This document shows, one piece after another, positions 28,237 to 36,668 of a stretch of 64,000 nucleotides of DNA (position 1 is the first letter of the stretch; every line of letters begins with the position of its first letter). The DNA is from Alphaproteobacteria bacterium (GTDB taxonomy: Bacteria; Pseudomonadota; Alphaproteobacteria; Caulobacterales; Caulobacteraceae), in assembly GCA_018826515.1 (NCBI GenBank), contig JAHKAM010000068.1, forward strand, positions 1 through 64,000, given 5' to 3'. The notes under the pieces are model-generated. The model did no database searches and was not told where the DNA came from. It was given only the letters and a program-made list of their open reading frames with translations. The position numbers and the translations under genes are program-made.

Positions 28237-30837
28237 ATGAACCTCGTCGTTGTCGAGAGCCCCGCAAAGGCCAAGACCATCAACAAATACCTGGGCCCGG
28301 ACTTCACCGTCCTGGCGTCCTACGGTCACGTCCGGGACCTGCCGTCGAAGGACGGCTCGGTCCTGCCCGACGACGATTTCGCCATGAGCTGGGAGGTCGA
28401 CGCCCGCGCCACCAAGCGGATGTCCGAGATCGCCGACGCCGCGAAGAAGGCCGACAAGGTCATTCTCGCGACCGACCCCGACCGTGAGGGCGAGGCGATC
28501 AGCTGGCACGTGCTGGAGATCCTGACCAAGAAGAAGGCGCTGAAGGACACCGCCGTCGAGCGGGTCACCTTCAACGCCATCACCAAGTCGGCGGTGCTGG
28601 AGGCCATGGCCAATCCGCGCCAGCTGGATATGGAGCTGGTCGAGGCCTATCTGGCCCGCCGCGCGCTGGACTATCTGGTGGGCTTCACCCTGTCGCCCGT
28701 GCTGTGGCGCAAGTTGCCGGGCGCGCGCTCGGCGGGCCGGGTGCAATCGGTCGCCCTGCGCATCGTGGTCGATCGCGAGATGGAGATCGAGGCCTTCCGG
28801 GCCCAGGAATACTGGTCGGTCGAGGCCGATATGGCCGCCGACAGCCCGCCGTTCACGACCCGGCTGGTCAAGCACGCCGGCAAGCGGGTGCAGCGGCTGG
28901 ACATCACCTCCGAAGCCATGGCCCACGCCGCGCGCGACGCGATCCAGGCCGGAAGCTTCACTATCCGGTCGATCGAGAAAAAGCCCGTCAAGCGCGCGCC
29001 GAGCCCGCCGTTCATGACCTCGACCCTGCAGCAGGAGGCATCGCGCAAGCTGGGCTTCACGGCGCAGCGCACCATGCAGGCGGCGCAGAAACTGTATGAG
29101 GGCGTCGACGACCAGGGCGGTCTGATCACCTATATGCGGACCGACGGCCTGTCGGTCAGCCCCGAGGGCATCGCCCAGGCGCGGGAGGTCATCGGCGACC
29201 GGTTCGGCCCGGCCTATGTTCCGGAACAACCCCGCTATTACAAAACGAAAGCCAAGAACGCCCAGGAGGCGCACGAGGCTATTCGTCCGACCAACATGAC
29301 CCGGGCGCCCGAGACCCTGCGGCTCGAGGGCGACCTGCAGAAGCTGTACGAACTGATCTGGAAGCGGACCATCGCCAGCCAGATGGAATCCGCGCGTCTG
29401 GACCGCACAACGGTCGAGATCGAGGAACCGACCGGCCAGACGGGGCTGCGCGCCACGGGCCAGGTCGTGGCCTTCGACGGCTTCATGGCGGTGTACGAAG
29501 AGGGCCGCGACGACAGGCCGAAGGACGGCGGCGACGACGAGGACGACACCACCCGCCTGCCCGCGCTCAAGGAAGGCGCGGTCGCGAAGGTGGAGGCGAT
29601 CCGCACCGACCAGCATTTCACCGAGCCGCCGCCGCGCTTCTCGGAAGCCACCCTGGTCAAGAAGCTGGAAGAGCTGGGCATCGGCCGACCGTCGACCTAC
29701 GCCTCGATCCTGACCACCCTGCGCGACCGCGAATACGTCCGCATGGACAAGAACCGGTTCATTCCCGAGGACAACGGGCGGCTGGTCACGGCCTTCCTGG
29801 AACAGTTCTTCACCCGGTGGGTCGAGTATGACTTCACCGCCGCGCTGGAGACCCGGCTGGATGAGGTCTCCGCCGGGGACCTCGACTGGAAGGTCGTGCT
29901 GCGCGACTTCTGGAGCCAGTTGAAGCCGGCGACGGACGCCGTCACGGCGCGTCAGGGCGTCATCGACGAGCTGGACACGGCGATCGGGCCCTTCCTGTTC
30001 CCCGACAAGGGCGACGGGTCGGACGCGCGCCTGTGCCCGCTGTGCAAGAGCGGGCGGCTGCATCTGAAGGCCAGCTTCAAGATGAAGTCGTCCTTCATCG
30101 GCTGCTCCAACTATCCCGAGTGCCGCTATACGCGCGGTTTCGGCGCGGCGACGGGCGTCGAGGACGGCGGCGATCGCGACCTCGGCGTTGATCCCGTGAC
30201 GGGCGCGCCGGTGGCGCTGAAAATCGGGCGGTTCGGCCCCTATGTGGAGACCACCATCCCGGGTGAGGAGAAGCCGAAACGGTCGTCCCTGCCCAAGGGG
30301 TGGTCGCCGGCGACGCTGGAGCTGGCGCAGGCGCTGCGCCTGCTGGCCCTGCCGCGCGAGGTCGGGATCCATCCGGAGGACTCCAAGCCGATCACCGCCG
30401 GCCTCGGCCGCTATGGCCCGTTCGTGCTGCACGCCGGGACCTATGCCAATGTCGCCGACATCGACGAGGTGTTCGACATCGGTCTGAACCGCGCGGTCGT
30501 GCTGCTGGCCGAGAAGCGGGCGGGCAAATTCGCGGGCCGCGGCGGGGCGACGGCGCCGCTGAAGGACCTCGGCGCTCACCCGGAAACGGGCGAGCCGGTG
30601 CACGTCATGGCGGGCCGGTTCGGCCCCTATGTGAAGTCCGGCAAGATCAACGCCACCCTGCCCAAGGGGACGACGCCCGAGGATCTGACCATGGAACAGG
30701 CCCTGCCGCTGCTGGCGGCGCGGGCGGCCGCGGCGCCGGCCAAGGCCAAAAAGGCTCCGGCGAAGAAGGCTCCGGCGGCGAAAAAGCCGGCGGCCAAGAA
30801 GCCTGCTGCGAAAAAGGCGGCCGCAAAGAAGGCCTGA
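28237..30837 (+). CDS. topA: DNA topoisomerase I
   Basis: An 866-residue type IA topoisomerase that relaxes negative supercoils. It has the TOPRIM domain at the N-terminus (VVESPAKAKTINKYLG; TDPDREGEAISWH), the active-site tyrosine in LITYMRTDGLS, GIGRPSTYASILTTL and ARRALDYLVGFTLSP. One zinc-ribbon (CPLCKSGRLH...CSNYPEC) follows, and then repeated topoisomerase C-terminal modules (IGRFGPYVE, AGRFGPYVK). The last 40 residues are a Lys/Ala/Pro tail likely to bind DNA. It follows dprA, as in many alphaproteobacteria. Confidence 0.98.
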   Translation: MNLVVVESPAKAKTINKYLGPDFTVLASYGHVRDLPSKDGSVLPDDDFAMSWEVDARATKRMSEIADAAKKADKVILATDPDREGEAISWHVLEILTKKKALKDTAVERVTFNAITKSAVLEAMANPRQLDMELVEAYLARRALDYLVGFTLSPVLWRKLPGARSAGRVQSVALRIVVDREMEIEAFRAQEYWSVEADMAADSPPFTTRLVKHAGKRVQRLDITSEAMAHAARDAIQAGSFTIRSIEKKPVKRAPSPPFMTSTLQQEASRKLGFTAQRTMQAAQKLYEGVDDQGGLITYMRTDGLSVSPEGIAQAREVIGDRFGPAYVPEQPRYYKTKAKNAQEAHEAIRPTNMTRAPETLRLEGDLQKLYELIWKRTIASQMESARLDRTTVEIEEPTGQTGLRATGQVVAFDGFMAVYEEGRDDRPKDGGDDEDDTTRLPALKEGAVAKVEAIRTDQHFTEPPPRFSEATLVKKLEELGIGRPSTYASILTTLRDREYVRMDKNRFIPEDNGRLVTAFLEQFFTRWVEYDFTAALETRLDEVSAGDLDWKVVLRDFWSQLKPATDAVTARQGVIDELDTAIGPFLFPDKGDGSDARLCPLCKSGRLHLKASFKMKSSFIGCSNYPECRYTRGFGAATGVEDGGDRDLGVDPVTGAPVALKIGRFGPYVETTIPGEEKPKRSSLPKGWSPATLELAQALRLLALPREVGIHPEDSKPITAGLGRYGPFVLHAGTYANVADIDEVFDIGLNRAVVLLAEKRAGKFAGRGGATAPLKDLGAHPETGEPVHVMAGRFGPYVKSGKINATLPKGTTPEDLTMEQALPLLAARAAAAPAKAKKAPAKKAPAAKKPAAKKPAAKKAAAKKA

Positions 30838-30841
30838 CTCC

Positions 30842-30994
30842 GTTCTCCCTCCCCTTCATGGGGAGGGAGGGCGAGGCGCAGCCGAGCCCGGGTGGGGAAG
30901 GCCAGTCCCCCACCCGACGGCGTCCGGCTTCGCTATTCCCCACCCTGTCGTCGCTTCGCGCCGACATCCCTCCCCACTTCGGGGGAGGGAGAAC
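30842..30994. repeat. Family B palindromic element between convergent topA and J-domain gene (copy 3)
   Basis: The ends GTTCTCCCTCCCC (30842) and GGGGAGGGAGAAC (ending 30994) are exact inverted copies. Each end also folds on itself. The interior shares GAGCCCGGGTGGGGAAG with copy 1. It occupies the junction between two convergent stops, consistent with a bidirectional transcription terminator. Confidence 0.82.
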
Positions 30995-31000
30995 GCGGGT

Positions 31001-31420
31001 TCAACCCTTCAACAGCCGGTCCCGCGCCGCGTTCAGGCGGGAGGCGAGGCCCTCCGTGCCGCCCTGGTCGGGGTGGGCGCGGGCCATCAGCCGTTTCCAG
31101 GCCGCGTTGATCTCCTGCCGCGTGGCGTCAGCGGACACGCCGAGCAGAGACCGGGCCTCGGCGGGGCTGATCGCCTCGGTCCGGGGGGCCGGCCCGCGCT
31201 GACGCGACGACAGGGTCAGCCAGAGTCCGGCTCCGGCGAGGGCGGCGGCGGGAAGCCATGCGCCGCGGGCGGCCAGCAGGACGGCCCCGGCGATCAGAAC
31301 GGCGCTGAACAGGGTGGCGGCGACCCGCCACTGGCCACGGCCGCGGCGCTCGGTCTGACGGCCCAGCCGCACCAGCGCCCAGACGGCGATCCCCGCCAGC
31401 GCCAGCCAGACCAGACTCAA
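31001..31420 (-). CDS. Membrane-anchored J-domain protein
   Basis: 139 residues. Two or three hydrophobic segments (about 2-20 and 35-72) are followed by a C-terminal J domain (about 85-139) with the HPD tripeptide in RAHPDQGGTEGLASRLNAARD. The layout of N-terminal membrane anchor plus C-terminal J domain resembles the Tim14/Pam18 type, so it probably recruits DnaK to the membrane. It lies four bases downstream of mipZ on the same strand and is likely cotranscribed with it. Confidence 0.85.
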   Translation of the reverse strand: MSLVWLALAGIAVWALVRLGRQTERRGRGQWRVAATLFSAVLIAGAVLLAARGAWLPAAALAGAGLWLTLSSRQRGPAPRTEAISPAEARSLLGVSADATRQEINAAWKRLMARAHPDQGGTEGLASRLNAARDRLLKG

Positions 31421-31424
31421 GAGC

Positions 31425-32264
31425 TCACGCCGCCGCGTCCAGCGGGGCGTCCAGGGCGCTGCCGTCCAGCCCGAGGGCCAGCATCAGATTGCGCATCTCC
31501 TGCCGCGCCGCCACGTGGGCGAGCGAGACGGCGACCGGGCGGACGTCATTGGACAGGTCGGCGACGGTCAGGCCGAAGGGGAAGAGCTCGCGATAGATGA
31601 CCCGGTCGCGCAGGCCCGGCCCGATGCGGAAGCCGACCCGGCGGGCCAGCTTTTCCATCCGCTCTTCCAGCCGCTGCCGGTTGCGGGCGGCGGCGACGGC
31701 CATGCGATTGACGACCACGATCCAGTCGATCGTCGCCTGGCGGCCTTCGGTGACGGCGCGGTGCTTGCGCGCCTCCCAGACGCTCTCGGAATAGATCGAC
31801 GGCTTGAGCAGCTCGAGCGTGACGGGGTCGATCTGGCCCAGCAGGTCGAAGTCGACGAAGCTGTCGTTCATCGGGGTGACGATCTGGTCGGCCAGGCCGT
31901 GGGCGGTGCGCGACAGGAGGGTGTCGCCGCCGGGGGTGTCGATCAGGATGACGTCGGCCTCGGCGCGGGCGTGGGCCATCGCGGCCTGGAAGCGGGCCAG
32001 CTGCTCCGGCTCATCGGCCCGGGCCAGCGCCTTGCCGTCGCCCATGTCGGGCTCGACCGGCATCGGCAGGGTCTGGCCGTTCGCGGCCATCCAGGCGGCG
32101 CGGTTGGCGAAGAATTTGGCCATCGACCGCTGGCGCAGGTCGAGATCAATGATCGCCACCCGGCGACCCGCATGCAGCAGTCCGCAGACGATGTGGATGG
32201 CCAGGGTGGACTTGCCCGCCCCGCCCTTTTCGTTGCCGACGACGATGACCGCAGGGTCAGCCAT
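31425..32264 (-). CDS. mipZ: Division-plane positioning ATPase MipZ
   Basis: A 279-residue ParA/MinD-like ATPase that forms bipolar gradients through ParB and inhibits FtsZ polymerisation, placing division at midcell in Caulobacterales and other alphaproteobacteria lacking MinCD. The deviant Walker A (EKGGAGKSTLA), the switch region (IIDLDLRQRSMAKFF) and LIDTPGGDT are intact. Features specific to MipZ include IVTPMNDSFVDFDLLGQ and GFRIGPGLRDRVIYRELFPFGLT. It is followed closely by the J-domain gene; a DnaA-box-like 13-mer shared with hdaA lies about 100 bases upstream. Confidence 0.95.
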   Translation of the reverse strand: MADPAVIVVGNEKGGAGKSTLAIHIVCGLLHAGRRVAIIDLDLRQRSMAKFFANRAAWMAANGQTLPMPVEPDMGDGKALARADEPEQLARFQAAMAHARAEADVILIDTPGGDTLLSRTAHGLADQIVTPMNDSFVDFDLLGQIDPVTLELLKPSIYSESVWEARKHRAVTEGRQATIDWIVVVNRMAVAAARNRQRLEERMEKLARRVGFRIGPGLRDRVIYRELFPFGLTVADLSNDVRPVAVSLAHVAARQEMRNLMLALGLDGSALDAPLDAAA

Positions 32265-32364
32265 GGATGTTCAAGCCCCTTTGACGACCGCCGACTCAGA
32301 CGCGCGGTCGCAGAGCCGCAGAATCGCGACCGCGGGGGCCGACGTCAACGACGGGATGGACGAG

Positions 32365-32377
32365 GGCTGTGGATGCC
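32365..32377 (-). promoter_or_regulatory. Candidate DnaA-binding site upstream of mipZ
   Basis: Read toward mipZ the sequence is GGCATCCACAGCC, identical over 13 bases to the site upstream of hdaA (17418-17430) and in the same orientation to its gene. The 9-mer GCATCCACA differs from TTATCCACA at two positions. It lies in the 117-base gap between mipZ and the SPOR lipoprotein gene. Binding by DnaA is inference. Confidence 0.5.
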
Positions 32378-32381
32378 GGGG

Positions 32382-33032
32382 TCAGGCGACCCGGTTGCAC
32401 CAGGGATCGTCGATGCCGACGGCGGCGCAGACGGCGGCGGCCCCGGTGGCGGGGGCGGCGACCTTGAGGCGGGTCAGTCGGCGGCCGCCGACCTCGACCG
32501 GCTCATAAACCGGCGAAAGGCCGTTCAGGGCCCAGGCGGCCTCGCCGGACTTGAGCCTTGACCAGGCTGACCGGGCGGCCGCCTCGCTGGAATAGGCGCC
32601 AAGCTGGACCAGGCCCCGACCGGCGCGGGGCGCGGGCGCCGAACGGGAGGGCGTCGGGCGCGTATCCATGGCGGGACGCAGGCCGGCGCGCGACGAAGCC
32701 GCGTCGATACGGTCAGACACCTGCTGGACCACGGCGTCGGCGACGGCCGGAGCCGCCGCGACCGCGACGCGTTGGACGGCCGTATCCAGCCCGTCACGGG
32801 CGTCCCAGAGCGCGTGCGGCTCCATGACCTCGACCCGCAGCGCCGGACGCAGACCCGCCTCGGCGGCGGTGCGCGGCGCGGCGGCGGCGCGCTTTCCGTC
32901 AAGGTCGATGGCCGCGACGGAATTGGCCAGGTTCTCGAAGCGATTCGGGTCGCTTTCCACCATGCCGCAGGCGTTGAGGCCGACGGTGGCGACGAGCACC
33001 ATGACTGGACGAATGAGGAGACGGGGCGTCAT
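32382..33032 (-). CDS. SPOR-domain lipoprotein
   Basis: 216 residues with a lipoprotein signal peptide ending VGLNAC (cysteine about residue 22). A middle region rich in Ala/Arg precedes a C-terminal SPOR-like domain (about 140-216: GLVQLGAYSSEAAARSAWSRL...YEPVEVGGRRLTRLKV). SPOR domains bind denuded septal peptidoglycan, so a septal location is plausible, and the neighbouring mipZ fits a division theme. It ends with an ICG-like cysteine pair (VCAAVGIDDPWC). The exact role is unknown. Confidence 0.78.
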   Translation of the reverse strand: MTPRLLIRPVMVLVATVGLNACGMVESDPNRFENLANSVAAIDLDGKRAAAAPRTAAEAGLRPALRVEVMEPHALWDARDGLDTAVQRVAVAAAPAVADAVVQQVSDRIDAASSRAGLRPAMDTRPTPSRSAPAPRAGRGLVQLGAYSSEAAARSAWSRLKSGEAAWALNGLSPVYEPVEVGGRRLTRLKVAAPATGAAAVCAAVGIDDPWCNRVA

Positions 33033-33107
33033 AAGCCCACCCTGACACGGCAGTATTTGCCGCCCGGTTCACAAGCAGGCTTAAGCCGAAAGGTTAATCC
33101 GTTCATC

Positions 33108-33980
33108 ATGACCGAGACTGACGCCCTTCCCGTGGTCCGCAGCGTCGCGGCGCTGCGCGAGACCGTAAGCGGCTGGCGCCGCCAGGGGTTCACCGTCGGT
33201 TTCGTCCCGACCATGGGGGCGTTGCACGAGGGCCACCTGGCGCTGGTGCAGGAGGCCGGTCGCCGCGCCGACCGGGTCGCCGCCAGCGTCTTCGTCAATC
33301 CGGCCCAGTTCGCGGCGCATGAGGACCTGGGGACCTATCCCCGGCAGGAGGCGCGCGACGCCGAACTGCTGGCCGGCGCGGGGTGCGACCTGCTGTACGC
33401 GCCCTCGGTCGAGGAGATGTATCCGGCAGACGCGACCACGACGGTCAGCGTCGGCGGACCGGCCGAGGGACTGGAGGGCGAATTCCGGCCGCGGATGTTC
33501 GGCGGCGTGGCCCTTGTGGTCGCCAAATTGCTGAACCAGGTCCAGCCGGATGTGGCCGTGTTCGGCGAGAAGGACTGGCAGCAGTTGATGGTGGTGCGGC
33601 GACTGGTCCGTGACCTCGACATGCCTGTCGAGATCGTCGGCGTGCCGACGACGCGGGACGGGCACGGTCTCGCCCTGTCGTCCCGCAACGCCTATCTGTC
33701 CGAAGCGGAGCTGGAGATCGCCCGGCGGCTGAACGGGGTCCTGGCCGAGGCCGGGGCGCAGGCGACCACGCGGCGTCCCCTGGCGGCGGTGGAGCGCGAC
33801 GCCCATGCCGCCTTGCTGAAGGCGGGTTTCGAGCGGATCGACTATGTCGCGATCCGGCGGACCGACGATCTGGCGCCGTTCCGCGACGGCGTGGCGGACG
33901 GGCCGGGCCGCATCCTCGCCGCGGCCTGGCTGGGCCGGACCCGGCTGATCGACAATCTGGCGGTCGCCGCCCCCGGTTGA
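33108..33980 (+). CDS. panC: Pantothenate synthetase
   Basis: A 290-residue enzyme condensing pantoate and beta-alanine with ATP to form pantothenate, the precursor of CoA and the ACP phosphopantetheine arm. It shows FVPTMGALHEGHLALV (the HIGH-type nucleotide motif), SVFVNPAQF, FGEKDWQQLMVVRRLV and the KMSKS-equivalent loop GLALSSRNAYLS. The frame is open upstream opposite the SPOR gene, but the ATG at 33108 gives the family N-terminus. It is divergent from the SPOR gene and convergent with the TPR gene. Confidence 0.96.
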   Translation: MTETDALPVVRSVAALRETVSGWRRQGFTVGFVPTMGALHEGHLALVQEAGRRADRVAASVFVNPAQFAAHEDLGTYPRQEARDAELLAGAGCDLLYAPSVEEMYPADATTTVSVGGPAEGLEGEFRPRMFGGVALVVAKLLNQVQPDVAVFGEKDWQQLMVVRRLVRDLDMPVEIVGVPTTRDGHGLALSSRNAYLSEAELEIARRLNGVLAEAGAQATTRRPLAAVERDAHAALLKAGFERIDYVAIRRTDDLAPFRDGVADGPGRILAAAWLGRTRLIDNLAVAAPG

Positions 33981-33987
33981 GCGGCCG

Positions 33988-35685
33988 TCAGGCCAGTTTC
34001 AGGTCCATGACGCCGCCGATCCATTCGACGCGTGACAGTCGCCGCGCCTCGGCCGCCGCCGCCGCGTCGCCCAAGGCCGCTTCAGCCTCGGCGAGCACGA
34101 AATAGCTGTAGGGATCGGCGGGCCAGTCCTCGATCAGTTCCAGCACCCTGGCGCGCGCGCCGGCCGCGTCGCCCTTGAGCAGCAGGGCGGCGGCGAGGCT
34201 GCGGCGCGTCGGATACCAGATGGCCGGCGGATCCCCGCCCTCCTCGCCCTGGCCCTGGATTTCGGCGGCGCGGGTGAAGGCGGCGATGGCGGCGTCCGCG
34301 TTGCCCTCGATCATCGCCGCGCGGCCCTCCAGCACGCGCTGGGACAGTTCGGTGAAGTCACGCCGCTCGCTGGCCATCGGCCCGGCCGCGAAGGCGGGAT
34401 CCTCGCGGAGGGTCTTGATGGCCTCCGCCTCGGCACGGACAGCGGCGGCGTCGCCCGCCCGCGCGGCGGCCTCGCCCCGCGCATAGCGCCAGCTGATGCG
34501 CAGCATCGGATGGGTCACAGGCGGCTCGGCCAGGGCCGCGACCTGTTCCGGCGATCCGAAGCGGCCATAGTTGGCGTAGGCGTTGTTGGCGACGATCTGG
34601 CGCCAGGCGTTGTCCGCGGGGATGTCCGGGTAGGTGGCCAGGAACCAGCCGGCCAGTTTCAGGCCTTCCTCGGCGCCGCCCGCCATCAGGGCGCCGCCCA
34701 TGCCGAAATGGATGTTGTGGCCGTGGAGCGCCATGGCCGGCACGCCGCCCGGCGGCCGCGCCAGGCTGTCGTAGCGGAGGTCCAGCGCCACGGCGTTGAC
34801 GTTTGACATCATGGCGTCGCGGTAGCGGCCAACCCGGTAGAAGGTGTGCGAGGGCATATGCACCAGATGGCTGGCGCCCGGCGCCAGAGAGGCCAGCCGC
34901 TCGCCATAGGGTATGGCCTTGTGAGGATCGTCCGACCATTCGGTCAGATGGATATAGAGGTGGATGGCGCCGGGATCGTCCGGCGCGGCGGCCAGGGCCT
35001 GTTCGAGGATGGTCATGGCGCGGGTGATGCCGGGGTCTTTGGCCTTGCCCTCGTCATCCCACCATTCGTCGGCCTTCAGCATCCAGGCGTCAGCAGTGAT
35101 GGCCGCGACCGCGATGTCCGACGGATTGCGGCGAGCGATCCGGTCCATGGCCCGGGCGAAGCGGCGGTCGCGCGTTCCCTTGAGGCCCGAATAGCGCTGG
35201 ACCAGGGCGTCGATCATCTGGCGCTGCATCGGGGTGGCGCCGCGGGCCAGCCGGCGAGCGTCGCGCGCGGCCTTGAGCGCGGACTCCTGGCTGGCGTCGT
35301 CGTTGCCGCCGCCGTTCAGATTGGGGCCCAGCGCCCAGGCTTCGCCCCATGCGCACAGGCCGCAGCCCGGATCGAGAAGGCGCGCCTTGCGGAAGGCCCG
35401 CACCGATTCCTTGTGCTCGAAGGCCCAGCGCAGCCGGACGCCGTGGTTGAACCAGGCCTGGGCCTCAGGGACAGCGGTGTCGATCGCGAAGCCGCCGGTT
35501 CCGAACCCCTCGACCATGACCATGTCGGCGAGGGGCGTGCCCGCATTGGCCGAAACGGCCGGGCCGCAGACCTGCGGCCGTTCGATCCGGTCAAGCGCGG
35601 CGCGTTCGGCGGTCGCGTCCGCCACGGCCGCCGGGCCAATCAGTGAGACCGTCAGAGCGACGCCGGCCATCAGGATGGTGCGCAT
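33988..35685 (-). CDS. Exported tetratricopeptide-repeat protein
   Basis: A 565-residue protein with a signal peptide (MRTILMAGVALTVSLIGPAAVADA). The rest is alpha-helical with TPR-like repeats, including AQAWFNHGVRLRWAFEHKESVRAFRKARLLDP, a CGLC motif (not a heme site because no histidine follows), and a histidine-rich central stretch (SHLVHMPSHTFYRVGRY; ALHGHNIHFGMGG). Homologs are widespread but uncharacterised. The ATG at 35685 has a strong GGGGAGG ribosome site; the ATG at 35742 lacks a signal peptide. It is last in the pepA-holC-I78 run. Confidence 0.8.
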   Translation of the reverse strand: MRTILMAGVALTVSLIGPAAVADATAERAALDRIERPQVCGPAVSANAGTPLADMVMVEGFGTGGFAIDTAVPEAQAWFNHGVRLRWAFEHKESVRAFRKARLLDPGCGLCAWGEAWALGPNLNGGGNDDASQESALKAARDARRLARGATPMQRQMIDALVQRYSGLKGTRDRRFARAMDRIARRNPSDIAVAAITADAWMLKADEWWDDEGKAKDPGITRAMTILEQALAAAPDDPGAIHLYIHLTEWSDDPHKAIPYGERLASLAPGASHLVHMPSHTFYRVGRYRDAMMSNVNAVALDLRYDSLARPPGGVPAMALHGHNIHFGMGGALMAGGAEEGLKLAGWFLATYPDIPADNAWRQIVANNAYANYGRFGSPEQVAALAEPPVTHPMLRISWRYARGEAAARAGDAAAVRAEAEAIKTLREDPAFAAGPMASERRDFTELSQRVLEGRAAMIEGNADAAIAAFTRAAEIQGQGEEGGDPPAIWYPTRRSLAAALLLKGDAAGARARVLELIEDWPADPYSYFVLAEAEAALGDAAAAAEARRLSRVEWIGGVMDLKLA

Positions 35686-35749
35686 GATCGGGGCCTCCCC
35701 TGCCCTCAGCCCCACCTTGGCCTGAAAGCCCGAAGCCGCCAAGCGCCGC

Positions 35750-36022
35750 TCAGCCGCAGTCGACGCTCTCGACGATGCCCGTCGCCTGGTCGAAGCGCAC
35801 GTTCAGGCGATCCGGCCGCAGGTCTTTCGTGGTGGGGCAGGTGGTGCAGACGACGCGCACATTGGCGTCGCGGGGAAAGGTGACCGCGCCGACGTGGGCC
35901 CCGATCAGTGACCGGGCGGCCTCGGCGTCGCAGCGTTGCGGGACGGGCGCCGGGTCCGGCGAGGCGACCGGCGCGCAGGCCGTCAGCGCCAGGCCGGACG
36001 CCACGAGCATCAGAGCCCTCAT
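35750..36022 (-). CDS. Peptidase inhibitor I78-type lipoprotein (third of three)
   Basis: 90 residues. The lipoprotein signal peptide ends GLALTAC (cysteine about 16). The mature domain resembles the I78 fold: CDAEAARSLIGAHVGAVTF, RPDRLNVRFDQATGIVESVDCG at the C-terminus. Unlike typical I78 proteins, the Pro-Gly of the inhibitory region is replaced by CTTCP. The start at 36022 overlaps the stop of the previous gene (ATGA); an ATG at 36028 is in frame. It is a tandem paralog of the two preceding genes. Confidence 0.8.
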   Translation of the reverse strand: MRALMLVASGLALTACAPVASPDPAPVPQRCDAEAARSLIGAHVGAVTFPRDANVRVVCTTCPTTKDLRPDRLNVRFDQATGIVESVDCG

Positions 36023-36315
36023 CCGCATTTGACCTCGCGAATCACGCCGGTGGATTCCTCGAACAGGATGTTCAGACGGGCGGGGTTGTAGTCCATGGTC
36101 ACCGGACAGGTGGTGCAGGTCACCCGCCAAACCTCATTGGTCGGGCGCGGCGGCAGTTCGGAGCGGTTGCGGCCGATGTAGCGCTGATACTGGTCGGCCC
36201 TGCACTGACCGGGCCCATCACCCGGCGGAGTCGGGGCGGGGCCGTCATCAACGACCGGCGCGCAGGCCACCGCCAGCAGGGAGGCCGCGGCGAGGCTCAT
36301 GGACAGAACTTTCAT
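36019..36315 (-). CDS. Peptidase inhibitor I78-type lipoprotein (second of three)
   Basis: 98 residues. The signal peptide MKVLSMSLAAASLLAVAC has its lipobox cysteine at 18, then a Pro/Gly linker and an I78-like domain: CRADQYQRYIGRNRSEL, WRVTCTTCPVTMDYNPARLNI, ending GVIREVKCG. I prefer the ATG at 36315, which has GGGAGA about nine bases upstream, over the ATG at 36321. It overlaps the next paralog by four bases. Predicted to be an envelope serine-protease inhibitor by family; unproven. Confidence 0.8.
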   Translation of the reverse strand: MKVLSMSLAAASLLAVACAPVVDDGPAPTPPGDGPGQCRADQYQRYIGRNRSELPPRPTNEVWRVTCTTCPVTMDYNPARLNILFEESTGVIREVKCG

Positions 36316-36338
36316 CAGCATGGTCTCCCTTGGTGGCG

Positions 36339-36668
36339 TCAGCCGCAGCGGACCTGTTCGACGATGTCGGTCTGCTCGTTGAAGAAGATGTTCAGGCGGT
36401 GCGGCGAGTAGTCCTCGGTGATCGGGCAGGTCATGCAGGTCACACGCCGGTTCACCACATCGACCGGAACGGGTATCTCCGTCTTCGGTTTCCCGACCAG
36501 CCATTGCAGGTCGCCCGCGCGGCAGTAATCGACCGTCGGATTGGTCGGGCGCGTGCCGGTCGGCAGATTGATCCGGGCCTGTTCGACCGCCCGGGGCGCA
36601 GAGGCGTCGGACGCCGGTGTGGAACAGGCGGCCAGGGCCAGCAGGACGATCAGGCCGCCTTTTCCCAG
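36339..36668 (-). CDS. Peptidase inhibitor I78-type lipoprotein (first of three; unusual start)
   Basis: About 109 residues if the CTG at 36668 is used (GKGGLIVLLALAAC, a short lipoprotein signal). The I78-like domain reads YCRADLQWLVGKPKT-like with CMTCPITEDYSPHRLNIFF and ends VEQVRCG. Its 5' end overlaps holC, and no ATG, GTG or TTG exists between the long shadow start at 36788 and the signal sequence, so a CTG start (36668, or 36653 at the holC stop) or coupling to holC is implied. Family is well supported; the start is not. Confidence 0.68.
   Translation of the reverse strand: MGKGGLIVLLALAACSTPASDASAPRAVEQARINLPTGTRPTNPTVDYCRAGDLQWLVGKPKTEIPVPVDVVNRRVTCMTCPITEDYSPHRLNIFFNEQTDIVEQVRCG

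Noticed and set aside
28147-30603. 818-codon minus-strand frame opposite topA
   Set aside because: topA is unambiguous on the plus strand; the antisense translation has no domain.
33081-33097. CtrA-like box (TTAA...TTAA) upstream of panC
   Set aside because: The two TTAA halves are nine bases apart; the CtrA site requires seven. The downstream gene is also not a cell-cycle gene.
35350-35400. Heme-binding motif (CGLC) in the TPR protein
   Set aside because: A c-type heme site needs CxxCH; the residue after the second cysteine is alanine.
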